This document shows positions 61,939 through 64,000 of a DNA stretch of 64,000 nucleotides, one piece after another; the first letter of the stretch is position 1, and every line of letters starts with the position of its first letter. The translations under genes were made by a program, and so were the position numbers. A model generated the notes under the pieces. The model was not told the origin of the DNA and searched no databases. It saw nothing but the letters and a program-made list of their open reading frames with translations. Source of the DNA: Curtobacterium sp. MCSS17_007 (GTDB lineage: Bacteria; Actinomycetota; Actinomycetes; Actinomycetales; Microbacteriaceae); the NCBI RefSeq assembly GCF_003234175.2, contig NZ_CP126257.1, positions 930,001-994,000 of the forward strand, written 5' to 3'.

Positions 61939-62588
61939 GATGCCTCCCGTCCGTCCCGGCGCTCCACGTGTGCGCGCTCGACCGCGTCGGCGAGTGCCGG
62001 CGAGGCGTAGGGGCCGTCACCCCGGAGCCCCGCGACGATCCGCTCGACGACCTCGGGAGCCTTGTTCTGCGAGAGCTTCGCGCGTGCGTCGAACCGGGTG
62101 ACCCGGACGCGGATGCCGACGGTGCCCTTCGCCATGCGCCGGGCCGTGTCCTCGTCGACCTCGAGGGACACCGGTTCGGGCATGACCCGCTCGAAGTGGT
62201 CGACCAGCTCGCCGAGCACGCGGAAGTTCTCCTCGTCGGACAGGATCTCCGGCGTCCCCCAGCAGTGCGCCGTCACGTGGTTCCAGGTCGGGACGAACTG
62301 CTCCGGCGGGTACCAGGCGGGGGAGACGTACCCGTGCGGACCCTGGAAGACGACGAGGACCTCGTGCTGTCCGAGCTCGTGCGCGACCTCGTCCGGCCTG
62401 CCGACGTGCGACACGAGGACGAGGTGGTCGGGATCGTCGTCCGGGCCCGGCGCCTCGAGCAGGAAGGGGTAGTGCGAGGCGACGAGCCCCGAAGCGGTGT
62501 GCGAGACGATCGTCGCCCACGGGTGCCCGTCGATCAGGCGCCGCACCTCGTCGACGTCGGTCATCAGGAAGTGGGGTGTGTGCCGCAT
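61935..62588 (-). CDS. PaiB-like FMN-binding protein
   Basis: A 217-residue protein. MRHTPHFLMTDVDEVRRLIDGHPWATIVSHTASGLVASHYPFLL, VLVSHVGRPDEVAHELGQHEVLVVFQGPHGYVSPAWYP and NKAPEVVERIVAGL match PaiB-type flavin-binding proteins, sometimes annotated as negative transcriptional regulators. ATG 62588 gives the canonical MRHTPHF start; ATG 62606 is an in-frame alternative. The divergent serine hydrolase starts 33 bp away. Confidence 0.92.
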   Translation of the reverse strand: MRHTPHFLMTDVDEVRRLIDGHPWATIVSHTASGLVASHYPFLLEAPGPDDDPDHLVLVSHVGRPDEVAHELGQHEVLVVFQGPHGYVSPAWYPPEQFVPTWNHVTAHCWGTPEILSDEENFRVLGELVDHFERVMPEPVSLEVDEDTARRMAKGTVGIRVRVTRFDARAKLSQNKAPEVVERIVAGLRGDGPYASPALADAVERAHVERRDGREAS

Positions 62589-62621
62589 GCGACGAGCGTG
62601 GCACATGCCAGGCTGGTCGGC

Positions 62622-64000
62622 ATGGAGAAGCGCGCCGCGTACGAGTCCGTCCTGCCGTACATCCGTGAGTGGATCGACTACAAGGTGTGGCAGCTCCGGC
62701 TCCCCGGCGTGCAGGTCGCGATCGGCTTCGAGGACGAGGTGCTCTTCTCGGAGGCCTGGGGGTACGCCGACGTCGAAGCGGGGCGACGCCTGACGACCAC
62801 GGACCTGTTCCGGATCGCGTCGCACTCGAAGACGTTCACCGCGACCGCGCTGCTGCAGCTCGCCGACGCCGGCGCGCTCCGGCTCGACGACACCGTCGGC
62901 TCGTTCGTGCCCGCGCTCGTCGAGGCGGGCTCTCCGATCGCCGACGCCACGGTGCGCGAGCTGATGGAGATGGGTGGTGGCGTGGTCCGCGACGGTGCCG
63001 ACGGTGACCACTGGGCGCTCGACCACCCGTTCCCGGATTCCGACCAGCTCGTCACGCTCGTGGTCGAGGGCGGCGCGAAGGTGCCCGTCGGGTCCGCCTT
63101 CAACTACTCGAACCTCGGCTACGGCCTGCTCGGGCTCGTGATCGAGGCCGTCACCGGCACGTCCTACGCCGAGCACGTCCGGAGCGCGATCGTCGAGCCG
63201 CTCGGGCTGACCGGCACGGGCCCGGAGTTCGACCCCGCCCGCGAGGACGAGTTCGTCGTCGGCTACACGGGCCTGCACACCGCGCGGACCCGCGCGCGCG
63301 TCCCGCACGTGACGACCGGGGCGCTCGCCGCGGCGACGGGCTTCCACGGCACCGCGTCCGACCTCGTCCGGTACTTCTCGGCGCACGTGCCCGGTCGGGG
63401 CTCGCTGCTCTCGGACCACGCGAAGCGGCTGGCGCAGCGGAAGGCGTGGAGCGCGCTCGACAGCGACCCGGCCGCGCGCGGCTACGGCGCGGGGTTCATC
63501 GTCGACCGGATCGGCGGGCGGGAGGTGCGCGGGCACTCCGGCGGGTTCCCCGGGCAGATCACGCAGTCGGTGTTCGACCCGGCGTCGTCACTCGTGGTCT
63601 CCGTCCTGACGAGCAGCGCGACCGGCCCCGCGGGCATGCTGGCGACCGGCATCGTGCACCTGCTCGACGCCGCTGCCGACGAGCAGGCTCCCGGTCCCGA
63701 GCTGCCCGAGGGCGTGGACACCGATCGGTACACGGGACGGTTCACCACGTTCGAGGGCATCACCGACGTCGCCCGGATCGGCGATCGTCTGCTCGCGATC
63801 GACCCCACCCAGCCCGTCCCCACGGAGTCGCCGGTGCGGCTCGCGGTCGTCGACGAGGACACACTCCTCATGGCGTCGGGCAACCGCTTCGGCTCGGTCG
63901 ACGAGCGCATCACCTACACACGGGACGAGACCGGCACCGTCGTGTCGTTCCGCGGGGACAGCGGCATGACGCACCGCCCGTGGTCGGTGCCCGGGGAGAC
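62622..64000 (+). CDS. Serine hydrolase (class C beta-lactamase/DD-peptidase fold), 3' truncated by the window
   Basis: At least 459 residues, still open at the window end. LFRIASHSKTFTATALLQL has the SxxK nucleophile (Ser67, Lys70), FNYSNLGYGLLGLVIEAVTG the YSN, and VRGHSGGFPGQITQSVFD the HxG-type third motif. A lipocalin-like C-terminal domain starts near DRYTGRFTTFEGITD. No signal peptide, so a cytoplasmic esterase or peptidase is more likely than a true beta-lactamase. ATG 62622 matches the family start. Confidence 0.9.
   Translation, partial: MEKRAAYESVLPYIREWIDYKVWQLRLPGVQVAIGFEDEVLFSEAWGYADVEAGRRLTTTDLFRIASHSKTFTATALLQLADAGALRLDDTVGSFVPALVEAGSPIADATVRELMEMGGGVVRDGADGDHWALDHPFPDSDQLVTLVVEGGAKVPVGSAFNYSNLGYGLLGLVIEAVTGTSYAEHVRSAIVEPLGLTGTGPEFDPAREDEFVVGYTGLHTARTRARVPHVTTGALAAATGFHGTASDLVRYFSAHVPGRGSLLSDHAKRLAQRKAWSALDSDPAARGYGAGFIVDRIGGREVRGHSGGFPGQITQSVFDPASSLVVSVLTSSATGPAGMLATGIVHLLDAAADEQAPGPELPEGVDTDRYTGRFTTFEGITDVARIGDRLLAIDPTQPVPTESPVRLAVVDEDTLLMASGNRFGSVDERITYTRDETGTVVSFRGDSGMTHRPWSVPGE

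Noticed and set aside
62622-64000. Antibiotic-resistance beta-lactamase
   Set aside because: The SxxK, YSN and HSGG motifs fit the wider serine hydrolase family, and there is no export signal, so resistance cannot be claimed.

Overview
The window is high-GC actinobacterial chromosome. Gene content and style (TreXYZ plus GlgX, mycothiol-type DsbA protein, GlbO, oligoribonuclease, many GTGA/ATGA start-stop overlaps, TAnnnT boxes a few bases before start codons) suggest Microbacteriaceae, probably near Curtobacterium. That placement is recognition, not a database result.

Layout. 1-3.7 kb: edge of a DinB-like gene, YceI, a DUF559-type nuclease-fold protein and an aldo/keto reductase. 3.9-12.1 kb: a surface-glycan locus on the plus strand (GtrA, processive GT2, GT39, secreted DUF4397 protein, GH8 glucanase, class F sortase, polyprenol-phosphate mannose synthase). 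12.2-18.8 kb: glgX-treY-treZ operon on the minus strand. 18.9-23.1 kb: a YtfJ-like protein, then a TPP riboswitch driving ykoE-ykoD-ykoC and a coupled P-loop kinase. 23.1-27.2 kb: MHS transporter divergent from two flavin oxidoreductases (LLM and DszC-like). 27.2-31.5 kb: metallopeptidase, tRNA-His, oligoribonuclease, a marR-MFS pair and two small proteins. 31.7-35.8 kb: nonulosonate cassette (neuA, neuB, DUF6716-like transferase), P-loop kinase and tRNA-Arg. 35.9-39.2 kb: membrane protein, msrA, small proteins and an SSB paralogue.

39.4-47.9 kb is an 8,477-bp integrated element. A large serine integrase has inserted it at the first codons of the ABC-F gene ettA. A 14-bp core is duplicated at both ends. 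The native ATG and upstream region stay at the left end with a 13-codon stub. The body of ettA, at the right end, now starts at a TTG supplied by the element. The element has an AAA ATPase, a DUF4352 lipoprotein, a lone phage major capsid gene, several small unknown genes and a striking nested palindrome. It has no recognisable terminase, portal, protease or tail gene.

47.9-64 kb: ettA, two thioesterases, an epimerase, GlbO-MscS, PepN, a mycothiol-type DsbA protein, a GNAT/XRE-cupin pair whose start codons overlap, RpiB, a Nei/Fpg glycosylase, an amidohydrolase-PaiB operon and a truncated serine hydrolase.

Two repeat families cross the whole window. One is a palindromic unit of about 58 nt with GCGAGCGGGCGG-type ends; it occurs in regular arrays between genes and in frame inside two proteins. 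The other is a set of perfect hairpins built on GACGGGAGGC that mostly sit where terminators are expected.
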